DNA of 64,000 nucleotides from Rhodoblastus sp963703385 (lineage in GTDB: Bacteria; Pseudomonadota; Alphaproteobacteria; Rhizobiales; Beijerinckiaceae): the NCBI GenBank assembly GCA_963703385.1, contig OY969816.1:2418001-2482000 (forward strand). Direction: 5' to 3'. Below, piece after piece: positions 1-9,756 of the stretch. The notes under the pieces were generated by a model that searched no databases, had not been told where the DNA came from, and worked only from the letters and a program-made list of their open reading frames with translations. How positions within the stretch are numbered: position 1 is the stretch's first letter; each line of letters opens with the position of its first letter. The translations under genes and the position numbers were made by a program.

Positions 1-36
1 GAATTGAACGCGCGACGAAATGTTGTGCCGGCGCCG

Positions 37-336
37 TTACCAGCGTCTGCCGAAATAACCGCCGAAGCGCCTTCCCCATCCGCCGCCGCCGCTAACCAGC
101 CGGATGACGAAGAGGAGCAACACCGCGCCAATCGTCGCATTGGCGATCGAAGCGACCATCCCCGAACCAAGATGGACGCCAAGTCGAGGCAGCAGCAATC
201 CTCCGATGAAAGCGCCCGCCACGCCGATAATCATGTCGCCTATGAGGCCCAGGCCACCGCCCTGCACCAGCACGCCGGCGAGCCAGCCGGCAATGACGCC
301 GACCAATAGTAAGATAAGTAGTCCTTCGCCTGACAT
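37..336 (-). CDS. GlsB/YeaQ/YmgE-family stress membrane protein
   Basis: A 99-residue, very hydrophobic, glycine-rich protein of the transglycosylase-associated (GlsB/YeaQ/YmgE) family. These are small inner-membrane proteins linked to general stress; their biochemical role is not settled. About three membrane segments are visible (residues 5-25, 32-52 and 60-82), with the family pattern of IG-D-IIG, GAFIGG-LLP and IANATIGAVLLL near the end, then a Gly/Arg tail. The length is normal for the family. A FixJ-like promoter element lies upstream at 394-439 on the same strand. A decayed relative sits near 33.9-34.05 kb. Confidence 0.85.
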   Translation of the reverse strand: MSGEGLLILLLVGVIAGWLAGVLVQGGGLGLIGDMIIGVAGAFIGGLLLPRLGVHLGSGMVASIANATIGAVLLLFVIRLVSGGGGWGRRFGGYFGRRW

Positions 337-393
337 GACGTCCTCGCTCAGATTCTAGGAAAAGCAGTCGGCGACTTCCCCGACATCCTTGTC

Positions 394-439
394 AGGTTGC
401 CGCCTTTTGCGGGGAAATGGCAGGCTCGGAATTTACTCA
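394..439 (-). promoter_or_regulatory. FixJ-like box and -10 for the GlsB-like gene
   Basis: On the minus strand the box TGAGTAAATTCCGA (426-439) is followed by CCTG and, 32 nt after the first T of TTCCGA, by CAACCT (394-399) as a weak -10. It points at the gene starting at 336. Confidence 0.6.
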
Positions 440-483
440 TCACGGCAATCACCCGCCACCGGCGCTTGGGTGTGACCATCGGT

Positions 484-900
484 TCAGTGATGGCCGCCAA
501 CGTGCTCACTACCGTGCCCGCCGCGGAGCCCGCCGCCGTGCCTGCCACCGTGCCCGCCGCGGTGTCCTCCGCTTTGAAAGCCGCCTCCGCCGCCGTAGCC
601 ACCGACAGCATACCCGGGATGGGCTCCATAATGATGATGATGATGGTGGTGATGGCGGTGATAAAGGTAATAGTAATAATGATGATGGTGGTGATGATGG
701 CGATAATGATGACGGTAATAGTGGCGATAGCGATGGTGGCGATAGTGATGGTAATGATGATAAGCCACAGTCTCGATGCCGGCTTCTGACGACGCCAGTT
801 CAGGTTTTGGCAGGCCTGTCGGCGTGGCCATGACCGGAGACAGGCCGGCGCCGGCGAGCGACATGGCCAAAGCCAGTCGCAAAAGAGATGATTTCAGCAT
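484..900 (-). CDS. secreted His/Tyr/Gly-rich protein
   Basis: 138 residues. The start chosen is the ATG at 900, because it opens with a clear Sec signal peptide (residues 1-25, MLKSS then a leucine/alanine core ending PVMA). The mature protein has a His/Tyr/Arg-rich stretch (about residues 45-95) and a Gly/His tail (about 100-138). Such tails suggest divalent-metal binding in the periplasm, which is inference from composition only. I recognise no named domain. Its own FixJ-like promoter lies at 970-1016. Composition and layout resemble the next gene upstream (1119-1592). Confidence 0.7.
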   Translation of the reverse strand: MLKSSLLRLALAMSLAGAGLSPVMATPTGLPKPELASSEAGIETVAYHHYHHYRHHRYRHYYRHHYRHHHHHHHYYYYLYHRHHHHHHHHYGAHPGYAVGGYGGGGGFQSGGHRGGHGGRHGGGLRGGHGSEHVGGHH

Positions 901-969
901 GTAATATCTCCTTGAGCGGTCGGACTCATCCTGAAAACCGCGGTTGGCGCCTTTGACGGCATTCTTGCT

Positions 970-1016
970 ACGCTGGCAGTTCTTACCGAGACGCGGGAGG
1001 AGCGGAATTCTACTCA
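970..1016 (-). promoter_or_regulatory. FixJ-like box and -10 for the His-rich gene at 900
   Basis: Minus-strand box TGAGTAGAATTCCG (1003-1016), one base longer between GAGTA and TTCCG than the other copies, with CAGCGT (970-975) as -10 at offset 32. The start codon is about 70 nt downstream. Confidence 0.6.
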
Positions 1017-1118
1017 GCACGACTCCTGGATCATTGATATGCCAGCCGGCGCGCCTGAATGTCAGGCCGCTGGCGGGCATAAATCCGATTATCGCTGTTT
1101 CGAGCGAGACCCCATCGT

Positions 1119-1592
1119 TCAGTGATGACCGCCGTGACCGTGGCCGCCGCCGTGACCGCCGCCTCCGTGAAAGCCGCCGTGACCGCCGCCTCCGTGGAAG
1201 CCGCCGTGCCCGCCGCCGCCGCCGTAACCACCGCCACCATAATAGCCGCCGCCACCATAATAGGCGCCGCCGCCATAATAGCCGCCGTCGCCATAACCGT
1301 AGCCATAGCCACAATCATTGAAGTAGCAGCCGCCGCTCAGCGCGCCGCCGAGAATCCCGCCAATGATCGCCGCGGGGACCGCCCCGTCGTTGCTGTACCG
1401 GTAGTAATGGTGATGGACGTAGTGGTGATGGACGTAGTGGTGGTGATAGACATGATGGACGGTGACCAGCTCGATCTGCTGATCCTGGTCCGACAATTGC
1501 GGCCGGGACAGGTTTATGGGCCCTGCCGAAACCGCCGCGCTCGAAAGGATTGTCGCCGCCGCCGCGATCGCGGCCATGCGAATGAGAGTCAT
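1119..1592 (-). CDS. secreted His-rich, Gly/Tyr-repeat protein
   Basis: 157 residues from the ATG at 1592, which has an ideal GGAGG six bases upstream; an ATG at 1604 is possible but contains that ribosome site. The N-terminus is a signal peptide (MTLIRM through SSAAVSAG). A His/Tyr block (HHHY repeats, about residues 45-65) is followed by a glycine-zipper-like segment (AAIIGGILGGALSGG) and a long Gly/Tyr/His repeat tail. No enzymatic domain is recognised. Only 46 bp separate it from the LTXXQ gene upstream, so the two probably share the promoter at 2138-2183. Confidence 0.7.
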   Translation of the reverse strand: MTLIRMAAIAAAATILSSAAVSAGPINLSRPQLSDQDQQIELVTVHHVYHHHYVHHHYVHHHYYRYSNDGAVPAAIIGGILGGALSGGCYFNDCGYGYGYGDGGYYGGGAYYGGGGYYGGGGYGGGGGHGGFHGGGGHGGFHGGGGHGGGHGHGGHH

Positions 1593-1638
1593 TTTATCCT
1601 CCATGCGCCCAAGGGAACGCGTTGAATTGGCCTCGGCC

Positions 1639-2100
1639 TCAGCGGTCTTTTCTTTGTTCCATTTGTTCGCGGAATTTGTCGAATTTCGCCTTCTGTCCGG
1701 CGTCGAGGCTGTTGTAGAAAGCGATCAGCTTCGGATTTTCCGATTTCACCGCTTCCAGCCGATCCTCAAGGAAGGACTGGTGTAAGCCGAGGCGCCCTTC
1801 AAACGTGGACAGGTCCGGCTTGGACGCGCAAAGGCGGGTCGTCGCCGTCTCGACGGCTTTGCTCCGCGCATCCTGAAAATCCTTGAAGGCCGCTTTCTGG
1901 GCGTCAGTCAGCTTCAGGCGTTCGGTCAGAAATTGCGCGAATTTGGCTTCATGCGCGGCCCTGTCGGGATGGGGAGCGCAAATGCGTTCGAACTCGCTGC
2001 TGGGTCCGCTCCCGCCGCGTTCGGCCGCCTGCGCCGGCCCAAAAGCCAGTGCGCCAGCCGCAACCGCGACAATAAGAGCCGGAATGCTCAACTTTCTCAT
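1639..2100 (-). CDS. LTXXQ (Spy/CpxP-like) periplasmic protein
   Basis: 153 residues with a signal peptide (about 1-27, ending AQAAE). The mature part is helical and charged and carries the LT-x-x-Q signature as KLTDAQKAAF, with two cysteines. Spy/CpxP-type proteins act as periplasmic chaperones or envelope-stress sensors; the exact role here is unknown. The start at 2100 is preceded by AGGAGAG. The FixJ-like promoter at 2138-2183 ends about 38 nt before the start codon, one of the tightest placements in the window. It is probably the first gene of a two-gene unit with 1119-1592. Confidence 0.75.
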   Translation of the reverse strand: MRKLSIPALIVAVAAGALAFGPAQAAERGGSGPSSEFERICAPHPDRAAHEAKFAQFLTERLKLTDAQKAAFKDFQDARSKAVETATTRLCASKPDLSTFEGRLGLHQSFLEDRLEAVKSENPKLIAFYNSLDAGQKAKFDKFREQMEQRKDR

Positions 2101-2137
2101 CTCACTCTCCTGGCCAGATCTAAATTTTGACCGTTCG

Positions 2138-2183
2138 AGCTTAGCCCCCACGGAGTCTGCGCGGCAGGTTCGGAATCTAACTA
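2138..2183 (-). promoter_or_regulatory. FixJ-like box and -10 for the LTXXQ gene
   Basis: Minus-strand box TAGTTAGATTCCGA (2170-2183), then CCTG and TAAGCT (2138-2143) exactly 32 nt after TTCCGA begins. The -10 is strong; the left half of the box is degenerate. Confidence 0.65.
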
Positions 2184-2369
2184 GGGGCGAGCGAAAATCC
2201 GGTCCGAAAGCTGGCGGACCGGATCGGCCGAAGCCACACAAATCTGGTCCGTCCGGCGCGTGTCTTTCCCGTCTGACCACCGTGAGACGAAGGAAGCCCC
2301 GCGCGTGGGCGCCGCCGCGGCGATCGCACTTTTTTGCTTTGTCGCGCCCGCGGGATGAGAGGAGGGACC

Positions 2370-2383
2370 TCGGAATCTACTCA
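2370..2383 (-). promoter_or_regulatory. second FixJ-like box upstream of the LTXXQ gene
   Basis: Minus-strand TGAGTAGATTCCGA is a near-perfect box, but no convincing -10 follows at the usual distance. It lies in a 335-bp gene-free stretch (2101-2435) that otherwise shows nothing but the promoter at 2138-2183. Confidence 0.5.
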
Positions 2384-2435
2384 TATCGACGAGCGCATTC
2401 GACTCGATCGCGGTTTTCTTCGATTCCGGCGGCGA

Positions 2436-5400
2436 TCATTTGACCGCCGCGACCGCCAGGCGCGCCAGCGCCGGAAGCGATTTCACGCCGGTCCGTTTCA
2501 TGATCGCGGCGCGATGGTTTTCGACCGTGCGCTGGCTGATGCCGAGATCGGCGGCGATGTTCTTGCTCGGATGACCGGCGAGAACCAGCTCCATGATCTG
2601 CTTTTGCCGCGGCGTGAGGCCCTGCGAGATGGCTCGCGGCGTCCTCCCGCCAGGCGACGAGCTTGCTCGCATCCTGCGAATGCTCCAGCGCGCGCTCGAC
2701 GCAGGCCAGCAGCTCGTCGCGGCCGATCGGCTTCTCGATGAAATCCGACGCGCCGGCCTTCATCGCCTGAACCGCCATTCGCCACATCGGCATTGCCGGT
2801 GATCATGATGGCCGGCAAAAGATGGCCCTCGTCGCTGCAGCCGCCGAAGCAGTTCGAGCCCGCTCATGCCCGGCAGATAGGCGTCGATCAGCAGGCAGGC
2901 TTCCCGCCCCGGCCGGTAGGCCTCGAGAAAAGCCTCGCCATCGGCAAAATCCTCGACGGTCCGTCCATCCTCCTCAAGCACGCTGCGAATCGCCGCGCGA
3001 ATGTGGCTGTCGTCATCGACGACGAAAATGACCGGGGGTCCGGGCGCCTCGACCGTTTCGGCAGGGCGTTGACGTTTAGCGCGCGGCGGCTCGTGCTTCG
3101 AGGCCAGCGCCCGCTGCACGGCGACCGTCACATCGTCCAGTTTCACCGGCTTGTTGAGCAGCACGCAGTCGGCGTCGGCTATGGCGCGCAATGTCGTCGG
3201 TCGAAATGTCGCCGGTCAGAATGATCGCGGGAACGGCGCGATGAAGCCTTTCCCGCACCTTGGCGACGACTTCGAGCCCGTTCATGCCGTTCGGCAGATT
3301 GAAGTCCGCGAGGATGAGGTCGGGCCGGAAATCCTCGCGCTCGACCAATTGCATCGCCTCGGAACCGTCGTAGGCGCGCGCCACGCGATGCCCCTCTTCC
3401 TTGAGAGAAACAGCGAGCAATTCGCGCAGTGCGGGATCGTCCTCGACGACCAGGATCGCGCCTTTGCGGGCCGCCTTTTCGTCGCTTGCGGGGCCGAAAT
3501 CCGAACCCGGCTCCGGAAGCTTTGGCGCCGATGCGACTTGCGGCAGCGCGATTTCAATGCTGAAAACACGAGCCGGCGCCGTGATGCGAGCGCACGCGCA
3601 CGCGATGGCCCAGCAGATTGCCGATCCGCCGCACGATCGAGAGGCCGAGGCCGAGACCCCGGCTGCGCTCGCGCGCCTCATTGCCGAGCTTGATGGTATT
3701 CCTCGAAAATCGCTTGAATTTCCTCGTCGGGAATACCGATGCCGGTGTCCCAGACCTCGATGCTCAGCATCCCCTCGCGGCGGCGGCAGCCGAGCAGCAC
3801 CTTGCCGCTCTTGGTGTATTTCAGCGCGTTCGACAGCAGGTTGCGCACCATCTGTCTCGAGCAGGCGCGGATCGCTGCGGATCGACAGGCCGCAGGGCAC
3901 CACGCGCAAGCCGAGATCTTTCGCCTGCGCCTGATAGGTGAACTCGTCGCGCAGTTTCGACCAGCAGGTCGTTGACCGGGAACAGCGCCATCTCGGCGCG
4001 GACCGCGCCGGCCTCGATCTGGTTGATGTCGAGCAGCGCATTGAGCATGCCCGTCATCGCGGCAAGCGTCTCGCCGATCCGCGCCACCAGCTTCCGCGTC
4101 CTGTCGCCTTCCACGGCGCGCGCCAGCAGTCCCTGAAGCAGCGCCAGCGTTTGCAGCGGCTGGCGCAGGTCATGGCTGGCGGCGGCGAGGAAGCGCGACT
4201 TCGCCGCATCGGCGGCTTCCGCCTTGCGTTTGGCCGCCTCCAGCGCGTCGCTGGCGCCGTTGCGCTCGGTGATGTCGGCGAAGGTGATGACCACGCCTTC
4301 GACGCCGTCGTCCTGCGTCCGATAGGGCAGGATGCGGCGCATGTACCAGGCGCCGCTCTGCGCCTCGATCTCGCGTTCGACCGGCAGATGCTTGCGCCAG
4401 CACCGCGCGCGCATCGGCCAGCAGCGCGCTGTCGGCCGCGAGCGAGGCGAGGTCCGCCAGCGGGCGGCCGACATCGCTCGGCGATGACGTTGAACAGCGC
4501 TTTGGTCGCCGGCGTGAAAAAGCGGATGTTGAGAGCTCGCGTCGAGAAAGATCGTCGCGACATCGGTGCTGTACAGAACGTTCTGCAGATCGTCGGAGGT
4601 GGTCCGCTGCCGGTCGAGCGTTTCCTGAAGCTGGTTGTTGAGCGCCGTCAACTCCTCGTTGAGCGATTGCAGCTCCTCCTTCGAGGTCAGCAGCTCCTCG
4701 TTGGTCGACTGGAATTCCTCGTTGACCGACAGGGCTTCCTCGTTGATCGCCTTTTGCTCTTCGCCCGAGATTTCCAGGTTGCGAATGGCGCCCTGCAACT
4801 CGATCCGCGTCGCTTCCAACTCCTGCTCGAGCTCGGCGACCCGCGAAACCTCTCCCGGCGCGACAGCGCCGCGCTGCCGCCGCTCCGGTTTCGCTTCATC
4901 GAGGAAACAGATCAGCGCCAGTTCCTCGCCCTCGCTGAGAACTGGGCGCGCCGACAGGCTGAAGCACAAAGTCCCACCGTCGTGATCGACACGGCAGCCG
5001 CCGACGGTGACGGGCGCGTTTTCCTGAAACGCCCGCTGGATCGTCGATCTGAGCTTGGCGCCCAAGCCTTTTCGCGCCATGGCCAGGAGATCGTGCGTCG
5101 GCGGACCGCGCGGAACGGACAGATAGCGATCGGTTGGCCCGAGCGAAAACAAGCATTCGTTCTTGCGGTTGATCAGCACCGCCGCCGGCGCGTAATGCTC
5201 CAGCACCAGACGCCGGCAAAGTTCGGCGAGAATTGTTTCACGCGTCGGCGATCGCCCCTGCCCCTGGCGCGCGGGAATGCGCACGCCGTCGCCGCCCAGA
5301 AAGCCGAAATCTCTTGGCCGGCCGTGCGCCGTATGGCGAAAAATACGCTCGCTCTTGGAAATCGCCGTAAAGCGGCCATGCGGCTCGCCAACCGACTCAG

Positions 5401-6812
5401 CGTTGCCGAGCAGCAGCACGCCGCCCTCGCGCAGGGCGAAATGGAACAGAGCCATCACCTTCGCCTGCGCCTCCGGGCCGAGATAGATCAGGAGATTGCG
5501 GCAGGACACGAAATCGAGACGCGAGAACGGGGGGTCGGCCAGCACGTCCTGCACGGTGAAGACTACGTCCGCGCGCAATTCGGGCGATATCCTGTAACCG
5601 CGCTCCTCCTTGACGAAGAAGCGCGCCAGTCGCTCCGCCGAGACGTCGGCTTCGATCGACGCCGGATAGAGGCCTTCGCGCGCTTGCGCCACGGCGTCGG
5701 CGTCGATATCGGAGGCGAAGACCTGAAGCTTGACATCCCTTTTGGCGGCGGCGATCGCCTCGCGGAAAAGCATGGCGAGGGAATAGGTTTCCTCGCCGGA
5801 GCTGCATCCCGCGATCCAGATCCGCAACGGCTGGTCCGCCGGCTGATCGGCGACGAGGCCAGGAATGACTTTCTCGGCGAGAAAGTCGAATACTGTCGGA
5901 GTCGCGGAAAAAACTGGTGACGTTGATCAGCAGATCCTTGGCCAGAAGATCGAGCTCGTTGGGATCGTCGCGCAGCATTTGCAGATAAAGCTCCATGTCG
6001 TCGGTTTCGAGCGCCATCCGGCGTTCGATCCGGCGCTGCAGCGTGCCCTGCTTGTACAATCTGAAATCGTGCGCCGTCCTTGTGCGCAGCAGGTCGATGA
6101 TCTCCGCCAGCCAGTCCCGCGCCGGTTCCCGAGCCGGCGCATGTCTCGCCGCGCGCGCATCATATTCGAGAATCGCTTCGGGAATTTTCGCCGCCGGCAG
6201 CACGTGATCGACCGCCCCGGTCAGAATGGCGTTGCGCGGCATGCCGTCATAGCCGGCCTCTTCGGGGTCCTGCGCGATGACCAGCCCGCCTTTTTCCTTG
6301 ACCGCCTTCAGCCCGGAGCTGCCGTCGGCGCCGGTCCCCGAAAGCACGACGCAAATCGCGCGGGCGGAAAATTCCTCGGCCAGCGAATGCAGCAGGAAAT
6401 CGAAAGGCAGCCGCGCGCCGTGACGCTCCTGCGGTTGCGACAGCCGCAAGGCGCCGGCCTCGACCGAGAGATACGCCCCCGGCGGAATGACATAGAGATG
6501 CTCGCGCTCGATCTTCACGCCGTCCGCCGCCTGGCAGACTTTCATCGACGTATGGCCGGACAGCAGCTCGACCAGCATGCTTTCATGGGTCGGATCGAGG
6601 TGCTGGACCAGAATGAAGGCGAGGCCGGCGCCGGGGGGCAGCGCGTCCAGAAACATCCGGCACGCGTCGAGCCCCCCGGCTGAGGCGCCGATCGCCACGA
6701 TCGAGAAGGCGGGGGGCTCTGTCGCGGGACTAGCCGCGGGCGCGGTCGACGGCGGTCGTTCCCGCGTTTTCAATTGAGAGCTTTTCCCGGGACGCGATGG
6801 ACGCTCTCGCAT
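2436..6812 (-). pseudogene. CheB-CheR-PAS-kinase-REC-REC-LuxR (FixJ-type) hybrid sensor, frameshifted
   Basis: Read with frame corrections this is one protein of about 1450 residues. The order is: CheB methylesterase (GASAGG, QHLDP, GTGADG); CheR methyltransferase (INVTSFFRD, GCSSGEETYS, CRNLLIYLG); a long Glu-rich coiled coil; PAS; histidine kinase (H box ASHDLRQPL, N box NLLSNALKYT, DTGIGIP, GLGLGLSIVRR); a first receiver (VVEDD, ADFNLP, NKPVK); a second receiver (VVDDD, IDAYLPG, EKPIGRDE); and a LuxR-type helix-turn-helix very like FixJ (AGHPSKNIAADLGISQRTVE, then KSLPALARLAVAA). The frame breaks near 5895, 4535, 4490, 4425, 3955, 3865, 3690, 3565, 3192, 2820, 2782 and 2636, and every break is explained by one extra base. 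It is therefore either a decayed gene or a region of sequence error. A complete phosphorelay plus DNA-binding output in one chain fits a self-contained sensor-regulator. Confidence 0.75.
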
Positions 6813-6860
6813 GCCAAATCCTTCTGTGAAATTCGCCGGCGCGACCGGGCCGCGCGGATA

Positions 6861-6984
6861 ATATCACTTGATCGCCGTTTTGTGGCGTTCTTCATGCCGA
6901 ATGCGGATTTGAGTAGTTTCCGAGTTTGTGACGCATCGCGGGGGGCCTTATGCTGGGAATTCAAGAAATCTTCTCCCCGGCGCC
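6861..6984. repeat. promoter-region duplicate, copy 1
   Basis: About 124 bp (from ATATCACTTGATCGCC to the CGGCGCC after TCTTCTCC) closely matching 9757-9881. It includes the FixJ-like box and -10. It lies in the 463-bp gene-free stretch 6813-7275. Confidence 0.7.
6910..6954 (+). promoter_or_regulatory. FixJ-like box and -10 upstream of the ParB-like gene
   Basis: TGAGTAGTTTCCGA (6910-6923), a consensus copy, with TATGCT (6949-6954) as -10. The next plus-strand gene starts 320 bp away, so a long leader or an unseen small gene would be needed. A degenerate minus-strand copy (7186-7199) faces the hybrid sensor gene. Confidence 0.6.
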
Positions 6985-7275
6985 GGAGTAGTCTTGCCCT
7001 CGGCGCCGAGGCGCTGGCGGGCGCGGAGCGTCACTCGGATCGACACCATCCGAAGTTGGCCGGCCTCCGTCGAAATCGGCAGTCACTTTCTTGCGTGCGA
7101 CGGCTGAAAACGAGAACGGCAGGATCGTAACGTCGGTCATGGCGGGCGTGGCGCGAGCGATATGCGCATAGGCTGGGGTTCGACCTCAGAATCCTACTCT
7201 ATATCAGATCGTTAAGCTACGCTCGCCAGCCTCAAATCAAGCCTATCTTGAATTAGAGGGGCTAGGAGACTTGCC

Positions 7276-7656
7276 ATGGAGAAAAAGAAGATCATCAAAT
7301 GGCGGACCAAACCGGAGAAACATGATTATCCGGCCGCCGCCTCATACCTGAGTCTTGTTTTAGGGCAACAGGCGGCCGAGAACGCCGCGATGGAACTGGA
7401 AAGCGCGGAGATGTCGGAATTTGCCGCAAAGGACATTTTCAGAGCGTCCATGTTATCGCTGCTCGGGGTGAGCAATAGTCACGTCGAAAGCGATCGCGCA
7501 AAAATAATTCAGGGCGAAAAGCTATCGCCACTCTTGCTGTTCAGGGACAAGAGAAACGGCAAGGTGGTAATCGCCGACGGCTATCACCGTCTATGCGCGG
7601 TTTACACATTTGATGAGAACGCCATGATTCCTTGCAAGATCGCCGGACCGGATTGA
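7276..7656 (+). CDS. small ParB/sulfiredoxin-fold-like protein
   Basis: 126 residues, charged N-terminus, no signal peptide. The C-terminal half reads like the ParB/Srx fold: KIIQGEKLSPLLLF, then VVIADGYHRLCAVY, then a short end with CKIAG. In ParB/Srx relatives the GxHR-type motif binds phosphate or nucleotide, but the first half matches nothing I know, so function is unassigned. AGGAG lies just before the start. It is followed 28 bp later by the aquaporin gene and may be co-transcribed with it. Confidence 0.6.
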   Translation: MEKKKIIKWRTKPEKHDYPAAASYLSLVLGQQAAENAAMELESAEMSEFAAKDIFRASMLSLLGVSNSHVESDRAKIIQGEKLSPLLLFRDKRNGKVVIADGYHRLCAVYTFDENAMIPCKIAGPD

Positions 7657-7684
7657 GATCAGCCAACTCTTACGCGAGGATGTC

Positions 7685-8470
7685 ATGGCAATCCCACAAC
7701 TGCAACAAACCGAATCGACGGTGCAGCAACGTATGCTGAACGGATCAGCCGCACCTGATTTCCTGGAATCGGCTCATGAATGGCGGCGTCTTTTCGCGGA
7801 AACCTGGGGCACGTTCCTTCTCGTCGTCGTCGCGGCCGGCGCCGGTGTCGTCGGCGCCCAGAGTGGCGGAGCGATCTCTCTGGGGATGAAGGTCGTCGCG
7901 CCAGGCCTCATGGTTATGGCGATCATCTATTTCATGGGCGCTGTCAGCGGCGCCCATCTAAATCCGGCAGTTACCTTGGCGTTCGCCGCGCGGCGCAATT
8001 TCCCCTGGTCTCGGGCGCCGGGCTATATCATCGCGCAGATCGTCGGCGGCATTGCCGCGGCTTCCTTTCTCCGAGCGATGTTCGGCACACCGGGATTACT
8101 TGGCGCCACGACGCCCGGCGCGGGCGCGGGCGATTTCAAGGCGCTCGCCATGGAAGTGCTGTTGACCACCGGTTTGGTCAGCACGATTCTTGGCACCGCC
8201 TCGGGCGCCCGCAATATCGGCTCCAACGGCGCTCTCGCGGTTGGCGGCTATATCGCTTTGGCCGGCCTCTGGGCGGCGCCGATCAGCGGCGCTTCAATGA
8301 ACCCGGTGCGTTCGTTCGCGCCGGACCTGATCCGCGGTGACCTGAGCACCACCTGGATCTATGTCGTAGGTCCCGTGCTAGGAGGCATGATCGCGGTCGG
8401 GTTCGAATGGATCCTCAAAGGCAGACCGACCGCAGCGGGCGCGTTGGCGGCGCGGGGCGATTTGAAATGA
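7685..8470 (+). CDS. MIP-family channel (aquaporin)
   Basis: 261 residues. The protein has the two half-helix signature motifs of major intrinsic proteins, NPA at residues 93-95 (HLNPAVTLAF) and a variant NPV at 206-208 (MNPVRSFAPDL), with about six membrane segments and a 35-residue cytoplasmic N-terminus. These channels pass water or small neutral solutes through the inner membrane. The second motif being NPV makes the substrate uncertain. A ribosome site (GAGGA) precedes the ATG. No terminator is obvious after it. Confidence 0.85.
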   Translation: MAIPQLQQTESTVQQRMLNGSAAPDFLESAHEWRRLFAETWGTFLLVVVAAGAGVVGAQSGGAISLGMKVVAPGLMVMAIIYFMGAVSGAHLNPAVTLAFAARRNFPWSRAPGYIIAQIVGGIAAASFLRAMFGTPGLLGATTPGAGAGDFKALAMEVLLTTGLVSTILGTASGARNIGSNGALAVGGYIALAGLWAAPISGASMNPVRSFAPDLIRGDLSTTWIYVVGPVLGGMIAVGFEWILKGRPTAAGALAARGDLK

Positions 8471-8658
8471 CGGGTTAAAGCAGATCGCGGCGTTCGCGCC
8501 CCTGCATCCCTTTGCGCATGTCCGCGGCGCCGGTGGCGTTCCAGACCCGGACGCCGGATGGCGCCGGAGATTCTATGCGCGAATTTAAATTTATCAGGGA
8601 TCAACTGAAGTCATAGACATATCGCGGCGGCGATCATTTTGACGCGCCCACTTTTTGT

Positions 8659-9027
8659 CTAACGGGTTGTCTCCAGCCAAGCGAGGGCGGTCGCCTTTTC
8701 CCCATAGGGAAACTGCTTCACTTCCGGGTGAGCGAAGTGCGCGGCGATGTGCGGCATGATTTTGAGCAAGTCACTATCGGTCACAACCGCCAGGCGTTCG
8801 ATTTTCCGTTGGTGGTTCCTCACGAACTTGAAATGCGCCAAAAACGCCGCAAAGCTATCCCAGCCAGGGAATCCCTGAGCATAGATCATCACGCCCGAGA
8901 GCATTCCATCTTTCGCGAGGTACAGGTCGACCTCCTTGGCGACTCGTTCGAAATCGGCCTTTTCAAGCGGCCCATGAGGCGTCACGATCAATATGCCTTT
9001 GTCGCGCAGCAGTTCGAAATCGAGCAT
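8659..9027 (-). CDS. SpoIIAA-like (STAS) domain protein
   Basis: 122 residues, soluble, no signal peptide. The alternating strand/helix pattern and the phrase GILIVTPHGPLEKADF followed by FKFVRNHQRKIERLAVVTD fit the SpoIIAA-like (DUF3478) family, a CRAL-TRIO/STAS-like fold of unknown partner in Proteobacteria. Length matches the family. No FixJ-like box is seen in the 245-bp stretch upstream (9028-9272), which otherwise holds nothing I can name. Confidence 0.75.
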   Translation of the reverse strand: MLDFELLRDKGILIVTPHGPLEKADFERVAKEVDLYLAKDGMLSGVMIYAQGFPGWDSFAAFLAHFKFVRNHQRKIERLAVVTDSDLLKIMPHIAAHFAHPEVKQFPYGEKATALAWLETTR

Positions 9028-9272
9028 GGCGTTTCTCCATCAAACCGACATTAGGTCAAAAACGCACGAGAATGGGTCGGATAACCGCTCTGCCGCCGAG
9101 CGTCCTCGCTGATCCCTTCGATCCGAACGGCGCGCCGCACCCGTGCCTATAGCTCCACTTTCTTCATCCGCCGCCCCCTGCCGACCAAGGCAAAGGACTC
9201 TAAACGCCGTAATTTTGCTCCGGCGCAGCCAGACAAATTGGGCGTTTCAGCGAGGGATTATTGCTCCCGCTT

Positions 9273-9485
9273 TCACAACCAGCCTTCCGGCGCCGGCACG
9301 ACATCTCCGTTGACGAGACCCGGCACAGGCTGGTCAGTAATTTTCTGCCAAGTGAATTTCGCGTCGGGCAAGGGCGCTACCTTTTCGGCGAGCGCCTTCT
9401 CAGCCTCCGCCTGCGTCGGCGCGCCAACATGGAAATATTGGCGACCCTGGGCGCTGTCGATCTTGACCGTGAAGTATGTGTCCAC
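9273..9485 (-). CDS. small hypothetical protein under a FixJ-like promoter
   Basis: 70 residues, soluble, acidic, no recognised domain (MDTYFTVKIDSAQGRQYF to VVPAPEGWL). The aromatic N-terminal strand and the tidy length suggest a real small protein, and a FixJ-like promoter at 9603-9648 points at it. It has homologues in my memory only as hypothetical proteins, so no function is offered. Confidence 0.6.
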   Translation of the reverse strand: MDTYFTVKIDSAQGRQYFHVGAPTQAEAEKALAEKVAPLPDAKFTWQKITDQPVPGLVNGDVVPAPEGWL

Positions 9486-9602
9486 TGCTTATGCTCCTGG
9501 GCGCTTCGGCGCCAATCTCAAGCCACGACCCATCGAAATGGGAGGAAGGCCGGGGAGCCGCTGCGGACGAATGGGGGAGGCGCACTCACACAGCGGCATT
9601 TG

Positions 9603-9648
9603 AGAATGGGGGATATTGCTCGGCTAAACGAGCCCCGGAAACTACTCA
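9603..9648 (-). promoter_or_regulatory. FixJ-like box and -10 for the 70-aa gene
   Basis: Minus-strand TGAGTAGTTTCCGG (9635-9648), then GCTC and CATTCT (9603-9608) at offset 32. The gene starts 118 nt further on. Confidence 0.6.
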
Positions 9649-9756
9649 TGGCTTTCGCCGTCGGTAGTCTAGCAGGCGATCAGCCATAGCGAACACCACT
9701 ACATAGCCTAGAATCCGCGTGTTGAGTCTTGCCTTATGACGGGCATTTTCCGATGG

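Noticed and set aside
2436..6812. Programmed frameshifting in the hybrid sensor gene
   Set aside because: About twelve shifts at unrelated sequences with no slippery site or structure; decay or error is far more likely.
7186..7199. Minus-strand GAGTAGGATTCTGA facing the hybrid sensor gene
   Set aside because: Two departures from consensus plus an extra base, no good -10, and 370 bp from the start; autoregulation is tempting but not supported.
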